This document shows, piece after piece, positions 17,835 to 26,086 of a DNA stretch of 49,827 bases (its first letter is position 1; every line of letters begins with the position of its first letter). Both the position numbers and the translations under genes were made by a program. The notes beneath the pieces are model-generated. The model saw nothing but the letters and a program-made list of their open reading frames with translations. It searched no databases and was not told where the DNA came from. Source of the DNA: Paramicrosporidium saccamoebae (taxonomy: Eukaryota > Rozellomycota); NCBI GenBank assembly GCA_002794465.1, contig MTSL01000095.1, positions 4,345-54,171 on the forward strand, written 5' to 3'.

Positions 17835-20189
17835 ATGTCGACGCAACAGGCTCAGTGTGCCAGGATGGACAGGGTTAGCGGGCAAGTCGTAGCCCAGTCC
17901 GCCTCATATGACCACTATTTCTTGCTGAAATTACTTCCACTAAATTCCAGCGATGGAGTCTTTCTGGCGGTCCAAGTGCTATTCTGCGATACTGATGTCA
18001 TTCCCTCTCTTATGGAACAGGTCATTTCCATTGACGTTGTACACGTCCGTCCCCCTCTAATCGTCTGTCACTTCAATGGCATCCATCTTGAAATACCTAC
18101 TGCAACGAACAATCTTTCCCCCGCTGTGGACGCTCTGATTGTAAAGGAAGAGATGCGCCATCTTCCGGTGCATTATAAGGGGACGGTTACTGGTTTAATG
18201 GAGGGCGGATATATCATAGACGATGGCCGAAGGGTGCTCAGTTCCCGTCACCTTCAAATTGGGATGGAGTGGACCTTTTATAATCTCGTCTGTCTCTTCG
18301 CGTCTGAAGAAGTTTTGGTGGAATGTCCCATCTTTACGGGCAGTCTGATCCCCGTTTCCTTATCTGGTCGTCGTCAAGAGCTGCGCACATTGCTAAAGGG
18401 AATAGTTTCGAGTTCCTACTTTGATGACGAGTCAAAGTATCAACGTCTTTGTCGACGGTTAGCGGGAGATGATCATGTGAAGCATTTTCTCGATCATTCA
18501 ACCACTGGATCCTGTGTCTTTTGCACGGCTCCGTGGGAATTTCATACCGTTGCTTCATGTACAGCTGGACCAGAAAGCAGGCTTACTGGGCTTTTGCTTG
18601 GAAAGTTGGAAATTTGTGCCAAAACAGGGCGCCTTTACTTGCGCGATTCGACAGGACAGATTGTCATTTATTCCACTCAGTCAATGGCATCGTTTGTTGA
18701 TCATTTGGTCCTCGTTTCAGATAGTGTACTGGTCGCAGAGACTGTCGAGGATATTTCGTTACGATATATTATTGCCAAAAAGATTACTGCAGTGTCATTG
18801 CTCACCAAGGACACAACTCTACTGGATAGATTTGATTTGCTCATCATCAAAGACGTCGGTATGCCTATACTTTTGGACTCTAACAAGCCCATGGTTGTTG
18901 CCATCGACGCTTATCATTTCGGTACTCTTCAGACCCATCGGCTTGAGATGCGGAAACAACAGTCAATAGAGCTGTCCATGTCTGCTTCCTGTCCTGTGCA
19001 AGCTGGCGACATTATCTTGAGGAGAGAGGACATGTTCTGGGTTCTTTTTTACGAGGCGGATGTAAGTCTGGAATCAAAACAGGCCAAAATTTCCTTCCAC
19101 ACGCCCCATCTCGTCAGCATTGTCTGTTCATCCGTAGCGGCAGACTATCTTGCACAATCTCAGACGCTGCTTCGTCAGGATTCGCTTAAAGTGACTGTAG
19201 AATCGAAAACCTTTCGAAAGGGCTCTGAAATTGGCTTGAAAAGCGCCTCCAACATTCGTACGCCCTTTTTCGCCGCCCACGCCATTGGCATTCCTGGTAG
19301 TAAGCATCTCTGTGTGACTGTTCGCACCGCAACAGATAAAATGCAACTCGTCATGAAACCAAATGCCAATTACCTCTATCCCATGTGTCTAGTACCGGGT
19401 GCAGTTATTGAGATTTCAAACGTCAAATCCACAGTTATTGGAGGCGGTGTTGACGGTTCCACGATCCACAGCTCCAAGGTCAGAATGCTCACTCCAACAA
19501 CTCGAACTAATATTCGTCTGGTGGGGTATGATCCTGACTATCAGCCCTCCAGCTCCTTTCCACTACGATTCCTCTACGAGTTGGCATCCGATTCGGCGTT
19601 GGAGGACATTGCTGTGATGGGAAAATTTTTTCGTTTTCTATCATTTCGAGTTACGGGTCATTGTATCAAATGCAGAAATGTCATTCAAAGTCGGAGATGC
19701 ATCGTTCATGGTGTCACTCCCGTCAACTACACTGTGGAAATTGTCCATCTGTTCACTGACAATACTTGGAACTGCGAAATGGTCATTGCAGATCACAAAC
19801 TCATGGTGATGGATTGGGATGCAATTTTTGATTTGTCCCTGGATGGGCCAGTGGAATATGTCGAAGGACAATCAATCGGAGGACATCAAACTCACAAGCA
19901 GCTAACCAGCGAGTCTCAATCCAACAACCCACCAGCCAACAACCCACCAACTAACAACCCACTAATCAACACACAACAATACAACGAAATGTCCAGACTG
20001 CCAGAGTTACTAATGCCCTTGAAGTCAAATGTCCTGTTTATTAGGGACTACACGGTCAAGGCCAAGGTGACATCATCCACACGACGACTACCACGATTGC
20101 AGGCTATTGAGATCGAACCAGTAGACTATGTGGAGCAGACACGCAGACTATTTGCCTTTCTAGATTCTACTGATAAAAGTTGTAATTAG
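17835..20189 (+). CDS. Putative CTC1-like OB-fold telomere/ssDNA protein
   Basis: 784 residues from ATG 17835, single exon. I do not recognise it with certainty. The best clue is GKLEICAKTGRLYLRDSTGQ (about 256-275) followed by LVLVSDSVLVAE. This is the beta-strand pattern of an OB-fold of the CTC1/CST type, where residues preceding a DxxG element line the barrel. Near residue 610 a C-x2-C-x8-C element (GHCIKCRNVIQSRRCIVHG) followed by a D-N-T strand resembles the zinc-ribbon OB-fold of RPA1 and CTC1. A low-complexity segment NNPPANNPPTNNPL (about 698-711) links the last domain. CTC1 with STN1 and TEN1 binds telomeric and stalled-fork ssDNA. Alternatives: another multi-OB protein such as an RPA-like or BRCA2-like factor. 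Confidence 0.5.
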   Translation: MSTQQAQCARMDRVSGQVVAQSASYDHYFLLKLLPLNSSDGVFLAVQVLFCDTDVIPSLMEQVISIDVVHVRPPLIVCHFNGIHLEIPTATNNLSPAVDALIVKEEMRHLPVHYKGTVTGLMEGGYIIDDGRRVLSSRHLQIGMEWTFYNLVCLFASEEVLVECPIFTGSLIPVSLSGRRQELRTLLKGIVSSSYFDDESKYQRLCRRLAGDDHVKHFLDHSTTGSCVFCTAPWEFHTVASCTAGPESRLTGLLLGKLEICAKTGRLYLRDSTGQIVIYSTQSMASFVDHLVLVSDSVLVAETVEDISLRYIIAKKITAVSLLTKDTTLLDRFDLLIIKDVGMPILLDSNKPMVVAIDAYHFGTLQTHRLEMRKQQSIELSMSASCPVQAGDIILRREDMFWVLFYEADVSLESKQAKISFHTPHLVSIVCSSVAADYLAQSQTLLRQDSLKVTVESKTFRKGSEIGLKSASNIRTPFFAAHAIGIPGSKHLCVTVRTATDKMQLVMKPNANYLYPMCLVPGAVIEISNVKSTVIGGGVDGSTIHSSKVRMLTPTTRTNIRLVGYDPDYQPSSSFPLRFLYELASDSALEDIAVMGKFFRFLSFRVTGHCIKCRNVIQSRRCIVHGVTPVNYTVEIVHLFTDNTWNCEMVIADHKLMVMDWDAIFDLSLDGPVEYVEGQSIGGHQTHKQLTSESQSNNPPANNPPTNNPLINTQQYNEMSRLPELLMPLKSNVLFIRDYTVKAKVTSSTRRLPRLQAIEIEPVDYVEQTRRLFAFLDSTDKSCN

Positions 20190-20240
20190 TGATTGTTACT
20201 GGATCAGATATATTCCAAGACCCATATTAAAGGTCCAACC

Positions 20241-20867
20241 ATGCAATATATACTAATGAAGCCGTGCATTCTGCTGTCCTGGTTGGTCTCGATCCCGCTG
20301 TGTGTCTCCACGGCTGTGGATCTAAAGATCCGCTTCGGTGCTGACCAACTCCATCTGCAAAAAACCGCCACTGCCACCACAGTGACCGTAGGGGTTTCGG
20401 GCCATCGTCTTCCTTACGCCCTTCTCTGGGACGATCAGCATCCCACTCGGGTCAAGGTTGCAGTGGGTAGACGCAGAACTGTCATCCAGATGGATCAGCC
20501 CGATGACAAGTTGTATCGTTTCCTCCTCACTATGCGCTCCCAGTCGCTGCCGTTTTACCGTCTGCTCAAGCTCCTCATTGCTCCTCCCTCTCCACCTCAA
20601 CTTCTCCTACCCCTTCCCCTCCACAACGCCATCCGCTCCATCCCATCAGCAATGCAGATTCTGGTTGGCACGACATTAGACTCCTTTGAGACAACTCAGG
20701 TGCGATGTCTTGTGCCCGAAGTGGTGGATCGCAACCTGACCACTGAAGGGAGCTTTCAACAAAAGAATGGACGGCACAGAGACGTAATTCGGGCAGCACT
20801 TTTGGACGGAAATGTTATAGTCAGGGTATTGATGGCCTCTGATCCAGCCCTCCCCATACTCCACTAA
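20241..20867 (+). CDS. Unknown secreted or ER-lumenal protein
   Basis: 208 residues from ATG 20241 (a TTG-initiated longer frame is ignored). An N-terminal signal peptide is clear (CILLSWLVSIPLCVSTAVDL). The mature part has a probable beta-rich segment (VTVGVSGHRLPYALLWDD), a basic patch GRRRTVIQMDQPDD, and a proline/leucine-rich linker (PPSPPQLLLPLPL). No second membrane segment and no ER-retention signal are visible. It starts 51 bp after the CTC1-like stop on the same strand. I recognise no family. Confidence 0.6.
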   Translation: MQYILMKPCILLSWLVSIPLCVSTAVDLKIRFGADQLHLQKTATATTVTVGVSGHRLPYALLWDDQHPTRVKVAVGRRRTVIQMDQPDDKLYRFLLTMRSQSLPFYRLLKLLIAPPSPPQLLLPLPLHNAIRSIPSAMQILVGTTLDSFETTQVRCLVPEVVDRNLTTEGSFQQKNGRHRDVIRAALLDGNVIVRVLMASDPALPILH

Positions 20868-21238
20868 GATGCAAATAAATTATCCCTTTTGGTGCGATGG
20901 CATATCCACGGACCAAGAATCAAGGGTCTATTGATGGGTGAGCTTACTTTTATTAAAGTATATTACCTCTTCATATGTAACCATTCTTAATATAACCAAA
21001 CTGAGCTGTGGAGCCGCTATTCGAGTCGGACTCACCAATAACAAGTGGATGTTGTTTAACAGGGTCCTTTAGTGCGCGAGAGCATACCTTTGCTAAAGGC
21101 GTCATTGTAAACCGCCGCACTAGATTGTGGGATGGCCTATCGGGGTTATCAACCATAAACGGATACCGTAACATGACACTTTATTGCAGGACCACATTGT
21201 CCATTCACTCTATTGTGCCCTGAGGTGGACTCTGTCAT
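20868..21238. other. Gap with only a doubtful short ORF
   Basis: 371 bp. An ATG-initiated minus-strand ORF (20971-21174, 67 residues) occurs, but it has no signal peptide, domain or resemblance to its neighbours, so I do not call it. The preceding gene is followed by AAATAAAT at 20872-20879, a likely polyadenylation signal. Confidence 0.4.
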
Positions 21239-21460
21239 TCATAAGCCAACCACTAGTTTAATGCAGTACAAAAAGTATCTGATAATCAAGAACTGAACGG
21301 TAGCGACCCAAAGGAAGCCAGTTTCAAAATTGATAAAATTGTGCAAACTTTCAGCTATGGATTCCGCCCCTTGTTGTGGCAAGGGACCCGGGCAGACTTG
21401 GGCGGCATGTGTGTGCACTGTCAGAATCGCCAGTAAGAGTGAAACTATCGTAGCTTTCAT
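21239..21460 (-). CDS. Tiny secreted membrane protein, orphan family member B
   Basis: 73 residues from ATG 21460. The signal peptide MKATIVSLLLAILTVHTHA is followed by a short ectodomain with one Cys (AAQVCPGPLPQQGAESIAES), then NFINFETGFL and a membrane segment (WVATVQFLIIRYFLYCIKLV). It is a clear homologue of the gene at 25547-25912: LLLAILTVHT against LLLAILIAHT, PQQGAESI against LQQGVESM. It is also a likely relative of the gene at 11580. It ends just inside the membrane and has no cytosolic domain. Function unknown. Confidence 0.65.
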   Translation of the reverse strand: MKATIVSLLLAILTVHTHAAQVCPGPLPQQGAESIAESLHNFINFETGFLWVATVQFLIIRYFLYCIKLVVGL

Positions 21461-21582
21461 ATCCGACTACAGCAAAACACTTAATGCCGCTCCAGGGTGT
21501 GCCAAGGCTTAATTGAGTGAATAAATGCCTCATTGGCTCCGATTTTATGGACTGGCTGACTATCTACACAGGCGTGAGGCGT

Positions 21583-21816
21583 CTACAAGACCCCTTCAAG
21601 CAGAGCGTTAAGAAAATGCATAGCAATAAGGGTGATCAAAAAATACAAGATGGGGTCGCATGAGTGCCCATCTTGGAATCGGGCTAGTGCTTGAATTTCT
21701 GCTCGCCCGTCATTTCTCTTTGGTGGAATTCCTACTCCTGCCGCTTCGACTCCAAAAGCCGCACTGAAAATAAAAAGCATGGCAAGGAAGGTCAAGGCGG
21801 TAAGTCGCAGGCTCAT
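21583..21816 (-). CDS. Tiny secreted membrane protein, orphan member D
   Basis: 77 residues from ATG 21816. Residues 1-26 form a signal peptide (LTALTFLAMLFIFSAAFGVE). A hydrophilic stretch (PPKRNDGRAEIQALARFQDG) follows, then SCDPILYFLITLIAMHFLNAL as a C-terminal membrane segment. The order of parts matches members A, B, C and E, but sequence identity is too weak to claim common descent. It is head-to-tail with member B, 122 bp apart. Function unknown. Confidence 0.6.
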   Translation of the reverse strand: MSLRLTALTFLAMLFIFSAAFGVEAAGVGIPPKRNDGRAEIQALARFQDGHSCDPILYFLITLIAMHFLNALLEGVL

Positions 21817-22029
21817 CTTGAGTAAAGATTAAATCCTTTTCCGTCTTCAAATGGAACCTGTGACAGTCCTGGCTTACTGCTTGAAAAATCTGCAGTACCA
21901 AATTCCAAACCCAATATCGTTCAAAATACGAGTGTCGCCTAGTGGTTATATATACCAGTGTCGCCATGTTCCCCCATATGCACTGATCGCACTTTCATTA
22001 TGTGATTTAGGGGGCTGCCTAATTAAATT

Positions 22030-22071
22030 AGTGACCCCGGACCGATCAGAACGCAGGACGTAAAAACGACT
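22030..22071 (+). promoter_or_regulatory. Conserved block immediately upstream of hydrolase copy C
   Basis: Contains CCCCGGACCGATCAGAA and CAGGACGTAAAAACG before ATG 22072; near-identical spacing and bases precede copy A. A TATA-like TTATATATACC lies at about 21947-21957. Confidence 0.5.
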
Positions 22072-25000
22072 ATGGCACACCGCGTGACCGTACCATATAC
22101 AAAAATACGGGGCTTTACACTCTTGTTATCCGTGCTGTCTAGTATAGTTTTCGCGTCGAGTCTGCACTGGCAGTCTAATAACAACTTATACATTGCTACA
22201 CAGTACGAAAGGTTCTGGCAAGAAACGGTACAAAGGGTCAATCTTGGTGACCAGAACGCGACTGGTAATGCTATCCACCGTTGGAAGAACCGCCCCATAA
22301 CTTTTTCACGGGGAATCAACCAAAATGGAGCAGAAACTATAGTATCTTGGCCACGTAATGCTTTGAATCAGGGGGTCTCAGCATCGTCACATCTTGCTTT
22401 CTCGCTTATTCGGGATTTGACTTTGGGAGAAGTATCAAATTTGGATCCTGAAGCATGCACAGTGTTTGCAAAGTACCTTGACCCGACCCAGTTACAGAGC
22501 GTCAGCACAGAGTGCACGGCACGTCTTGTAGCCAACTGTAACAATCCATTAGTACGTGGGAATTCCGCCCTGTCCCTTCGGGGAATTCCCTACAGTTGGT
22601 TTGTTGGAGAACTTGGTATTCACCTGTTCACCGCTCTGCATGACCATGGTCTCTTGTCAAACTTGCCAGCTATTACGCTATCAACACTATTCTCGACAGA
22701 GCGCTTTTGCAGCTTGCTCAGGGCAGAACACATTGGTTCGGTGGAGACTCCCGAGTATCCACTCAAATCCTTGGCTCCAGAATGTGTGGCAAAGATGCAA
22801 AACTTGGACTGTGTGCCACTTGCGCCGGCGATTGTCGGGGCCATGGGCCCGGCAGCATTTTCAAAGATGGGGGTGCTAGTCCATGCGGACACTTTCAAAA
22901 GAATGTCTGCGATACAATACGCTAGTTATGGTCAGGACGTGCCTGAACTTCCAAGGAAACAATGTGCAGGCCGTCTTGAGTGGCAGGATTTGCTCGCCAA
23001 TGTGGATTACTTGAAAGGATTGCCAAGGCTCTTTGAACCATACGATGTTGCCTATCCAATTCCCGATGTCTCGCTAACAAAAGAAATCTTTGCAGAGCTG
23101 GCAGACCATTCACCGGCAATCGCAGGCCGTCTTCTGGTTGTTCTTCCTGTCTTACCCGACGACATCCTTTCCCTATGTGGTCCGAGGGCACTTTATAGCC
23201 TACGGGCGTACAAATGTCTCCAGTTCATCGACAGCGGAATTGATGTTCTGGGCGACCTTAACCACCATTCAAACAGTCGTCAGATTATCGAAAACATTCC
23301 TTCTGAATATTGCAAGCATCTGAGTCTGGAAGACTACTTAAAGTACAAATGGATCCGCGCCAGTCTAAGTAGCGAATGTCGAGAAAAGTTACCTTTCAAG
23401 ACTGACCCCGAGGCAATAAAACAAGCACCCGAGATGGCTGATGAGAATTACAAGGCAGAGCTTTTTCCAAATGAGCAAAGACACTTTACCACTGAGGAAG
23501 AATTGGGGGCTCTCGTGACGGATATAGCATGGGTTCCTTGCAGTGTCCATAATACTCATGCAGATCTTGAATGTTCTCAAGGACTTTTTTCTGTTCCATT
23601 GGATTACGAGTCACCCAACGGCGAATGGATAAACGTGGAAGTGTATCGATACATTTTTATTGGAGCCAACCCAACATCACAGGTTATAATGCTAGCGGGT
23701 GGTCCAGGTGGATCTGTGTTTCGATATAAATCTTGCACCGATAAAATCTTACGCAGGACGTACGACTCGACAGCAGTGTATTATTACGAACATCGTGGAT
23801 TAGGTGCAAATGGATTCAAACCAGACCACATCTCTGCCCGTCCATTGCATGACATTATCTCCACTGCGCCCTTTGACATGAAATATCTGACTGTTGAGAA
23901 CGCAGCATTGGATGTGAGTCTGTTTGCCAAAGCGATTAAACGCGACATTCCGGCCACAAGCACGCAAGTTGGGCTGTTTGGAGTGTCGTATGGAGCAGCA
24001 CTGGCTCACCATGTGGTGCAGCTGTTCCCAAACATGTTTGATTTTGCGGTATTAGCAGGGGTACCTTCCATCCCTGGAGAAACAGGTATTGATAATTACA
24101 ACGGATTGCTACTCCATTGTCAAATGGATGAATTCTGCAGATCAAAGATTGGAACCGTTGCCGATTTCAAGGCTGTTCTCAAAGAGGTTGCATCTAATCG
24201 TCATTTGAATCAGTGCACCGAATATTTTCACGAAACACTCCGCCTTGAAGAGCAATGGACGGTTGGTAGAAGGATCCGATCGATCGGAGAACAGCTTATA
24301 TCAGACCTAACCAACGCAATGACGGCGCGTCTTTTATTACCAGTGATAAAGTCAACCTTTGACTGTCAGAATTACAGTATCTACAAATGCGCGCTTCACA
24401 GTGTCATGAATTTGAGAACGTCTGCTTATCCTCCTGTACCATTGAAGAAACCCACCGGGCATCATAAGAAGGATGAGTCTAATGATACCATTTTAGATGT
24501 TGTTTCCCTTGATTATCGCCTGAAAGACATGAAGTTTGACATTATCGGAGCGCAGGAAAAGCAGTTAGAGCTATTTTCGAGCCTCACCAAGGAAGACTCT
24601 ACATACGACACTTATCGTCGCGCTGGTGAATGTCTAGCGGGACGACGGCTATCGCAAATCAAACCAGCAGTGACTAGAAAGACCTTTTTTATTATTTTTC
24701 AGAACCTACTGGATCTAGTTACACCATTTCAAGCTGGCGAAAATTTGTTTGCAAAAATTGAGGCCCCCCAGAAATGGCTCATTAGAACTGATTCCCATCA
24801 GCATTCCTACTCAGAGGTGCTCATGGCGATTCTGGTTCAGGGGGCTACCTTTGGTGGAAATATTATGTTCAATGAGCTGCAGGCTAAAGTCGGTACTACG
24901 GATATTGGCCTTCCGGGCTTTTGGGACTTGAGCAGTCTGCCAGCCGTCAAGGGAATTTGGGACATTGTCAGCGACATTAAACACAAAACCGAAGCCCCAA

Positions 25001-25488
25001 TTGTTCCTCCAAGAATAATGAAAGTGGGCTCAATCAAAATTGCCCAGTTCCGATCCATCATGGCCTCATTTAGAAACAGATTGACCTGGGGTCCCTCAAA
25101 AGAGGCATCACCCACTGTCAATGTAACGGTAGGGTGGTTTGTCCCTGGTAAAAACGGCATTAAGATGAACAAGTTTCAACCGAAAGGGACTCAGTCTATC
25201 CGTCACATAATTGTGTTCCCAAGGATTGATGAATCGCGGCAGCAACTCATTCAGCGCCTTTTTGGCATAATCGATCAACTCCAATGTTCTGTTTACGTCC
25301 TCTGTGCAAAGGCTGCTATCAAGGCCGACCCAGAAAATCTCTCACTGATTACCCGTGAATTGTTACTCTTTGCTACTGCGATTCGTAATAACGATCCTGA
25401 CATTATGTTTCAAATGGACCAGCCTCCTGATGATCCGGAACTGCCTCTGAAAATGGCGCAGCTGTTTCCAGGCCTGTTCATAGCTTAA
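22072..25488 (+). CDS. Secreted S33-type alpha/beta hydrolase, copy C with C-terminal extension
   Basis: 1,138 residues in one exon from ATG 22072. Signal peptide at residues 12-30 (GFTLLLSVLSSIVFASS). The N-terminal leucine-rich region is about 470 residues and includes ECVAKMQNLDCVPLAP. The hydrolase domain has LAGGPGGS near 543, GVSYGAALAHH near 638, NLLDLVTPF near 881, and His in SHQHSY near 909, so the Ser-Asp-His triad is intact. After the VGSIKI segment, where copy B ends, the protein continues for about 130 residues through a distinct module (PRIDESRQQLIQRLFGIIDQ, then ELLLFATAIRNNDPD and PDDPELPLKMAQLFPGLF). Pieces of that module recur as relics at 11021-11214 and 25971-26080. The strand is opposite to copies A and B, so this is not a simple tandem copy. 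Confidence 0.88.
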   Translation: MAHRVTVPYTKIRGFTLLLSVLSSIVFASSLHWQSNNNLYIATQYERFWQETVQRVNLGDQNATGNAIHRWKNRPITFSRGINQNGAETIVSWPRNALNQGVSASSHLAFSLIRDLTLGEVSNLDPEACTVFAKYLDPTQLQSVSTECTARLVANCNNPLVRGNSALSLRGIPYSWFVGELGIHLFTALHDHGLLSNLPAITLSTLFSTERFCSLLRAEHIGSVETPEYPLKSLAPECVAKMQNLDCVPLAPAIVGAMGPAAFSKMGVLVHADTFKRMSAIQYASYGQDVPELPRKQCAGRLEWQDLLANVDYLKGLPRLFEPYDVAYPIPDVSLTKEIFAELADHSPAIAGRLLVVLPVLPDDILSLCGPRALYSLRAYKCLQFIDSGIDVLGDLNHHSNSRQIIENIPSEYCKHLSLEDYLKYKWIRASLSSECREKLPFKTDPEAIKQAPEMADENYKAELFPNEQRHFTTEEELGALVTDIAWVPCSVHNTHADLECSQGLFSVPLDYESPNGEWINVEVYRYIFIGANPTSQVIMLAGGPGGSVFRYKSCTDKILRRTYDSTAVYYYEHRGLGANGFKPDHISARPLHDIISTAPFDMKYLTVENAALDVSLFAKAIKRDIPATSTQVGLFGVSYGAALAHHVVQLFPNMFDFAVLAGVPSIPGETGIDNYNGLLLHCQMDEFCRSKIGTVADFKAVLKEVASNRHLNQCTEYFHETLRLEEQWTVGRRIRSIGEQLISDLTNAMTARLLLPVIKSTFDCQNYSIYKCALHSVMNLRTSAYPPVPLKKPTGHHKKDESNDTILDVVSLDYRLKDMKFDIIGAQEKQLELFSSLTKEDSTYDTYRRAGECLAGRRLSQIKPAVTRKTFFIIFQNLLDLVTPFQAGENLFAKIEAPQKWLIRTDSHQHSYSEVLMAILVQGATFGGNIMFNELQAKVGTTDIGLPGFWDLSSLPAVKGIWDIVSDIKHKTEAPIVPPRIMKVGSIKIAQFRSIMASFRNRLTWGPSKEASPTVNVTVGWFVPGKNGIKMNKFQPKGTQSIRHIIVFPRIDESRQQLIQRLFGIIDQLQCSVYVLCAKAAIKADPENLSLITRELLLFATAIRNNDPDIMFQMDQPPDDPELPLKMAQLFPGLFIA

Positions 25489-25546
25489 CATTTAAAGGTG
25501 AGAATGGTCACTGCCAAGTTGTACGGAAGCTCTTTCGTGACTTGCT

Positions 25547-25912
25547 TTATTGCAGGCTGCGGGGGGGAGTGCATAACGGAACAAAATCCCCAATGAAAAA
25601 ATTTCCATTACAAATTTCGCAACGTCCGTCTGCCTTACTGTCCAGTAAGACGGACAAATCACACATTGCTTTTTCTAGGTATTCGGTGATTCCCAATAAA
25701 GCTTTGCTAATCACTAACCCGGCGAAGATGGTTGAAAGGAAGCCGAATCCATTATTGGCAAAATTCCAAATAGTTCTATACATGGATTCCACTCCTTGTT
25801 GTAAAAAACGACTCGGGTAATCCTGCACGGATGTGTGTGCTATCAGGATCGCCAACAAGAGTGTCACTGCTGTAGCACTTACGTTTGATTGCAGTGAAAC
25901 GCGTAATCCCAT
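25547..25912 (-). CDS. Tiny secreted membrane protein, orphan family member C, with half of a RING-like motif
   Basis: 121 residues from ATG 25912 (ATG 25933 is an alternative; the longer frame starts at TTG). A signal-peptide-like segment (ATAVTLLLAILIAHTS) is followed by SRFLQQGVESMYRT and a membrane segment (FLSTIFAGLVISKALLGI), aligning with member B. Unlike the others it has a 50-residue tail ending RCEICNGNFFIGDFVPLC. This reads as the first three zinc ligands of a RING finger (C-x2-C-x12-C), after which the protein stops within ten residues with no His pair. A seven-C run directly follows the third Cys, but neither alternative frame restores a RING. A truncated RING is therefore an inference. 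Convergent with the hydrolase at 22072, 58 bp apart. Confidence 0.6.
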   Translation of the reverse strand: MGLRVSLQSNVSATAVTLLLAILIAHTSVQDYPSRFLQQGVESMYRTIWNFANNGFGFLSTIFAGLVISKALLGITEYLEKAMCDLSVLLDSKADGRCEICNGNFFIGDFVPLCTPPRSLQ

Positions 25913-25970
25913 CGAAAACCCAATCCAGGGCATGTCAAAGCTTGGCCGGCTGATTTCTGATGAAAATTCT

Positions 25971-26080
25971 GATCCGAGATGCCTTTCCAATAAGATTTAT
26001 GAGTTGACGCTCTCCGATGCTGCAATGCAAAACAACTATCCCAGCCTTACTCTTCAAATGGACAAGTCTCCTGATGTTGC
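25971..26080 (+). pseudogene. Relic of the hydrolase C-terminal module
   Basis: In the plus-strand frame beginning GAT at 25971, the translation DPRCLSNKIYELTLSDAAM followed by QNNYPSLTLQMDKSPDVA aligns gap-free over about 38 residues with the C-terminus of the hydrolase 500 bp upstream (DPENLSLITRELLLFATAI, then RNNDPDIMFQMDQPPDDP). Identical positions include DP, LS, EL, NN, P and QMD-x-x-PD. It has no start codon or hydrolase body of its own, so it is probably a duplicated and abandoned gene tail. It ends just before the HD-domain gene. Confidence 0.6.
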
Positions 26081-26086
26081 GTGGTC

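Noticed and set aside
20458-20520. Similarity of IQMDQPDD in the unknown secreted protein to FQMDQPPDDP of the hydrolase tail
   Set aside because: Only about eight residues match, and the flanks do not align, unlike the two accepted relics.
20971-21174. Minus-strand 67-codon ORF with ATG
   Set aside because: No domain, signal peptide, repeat or relative in the window; length is within chance expectation.
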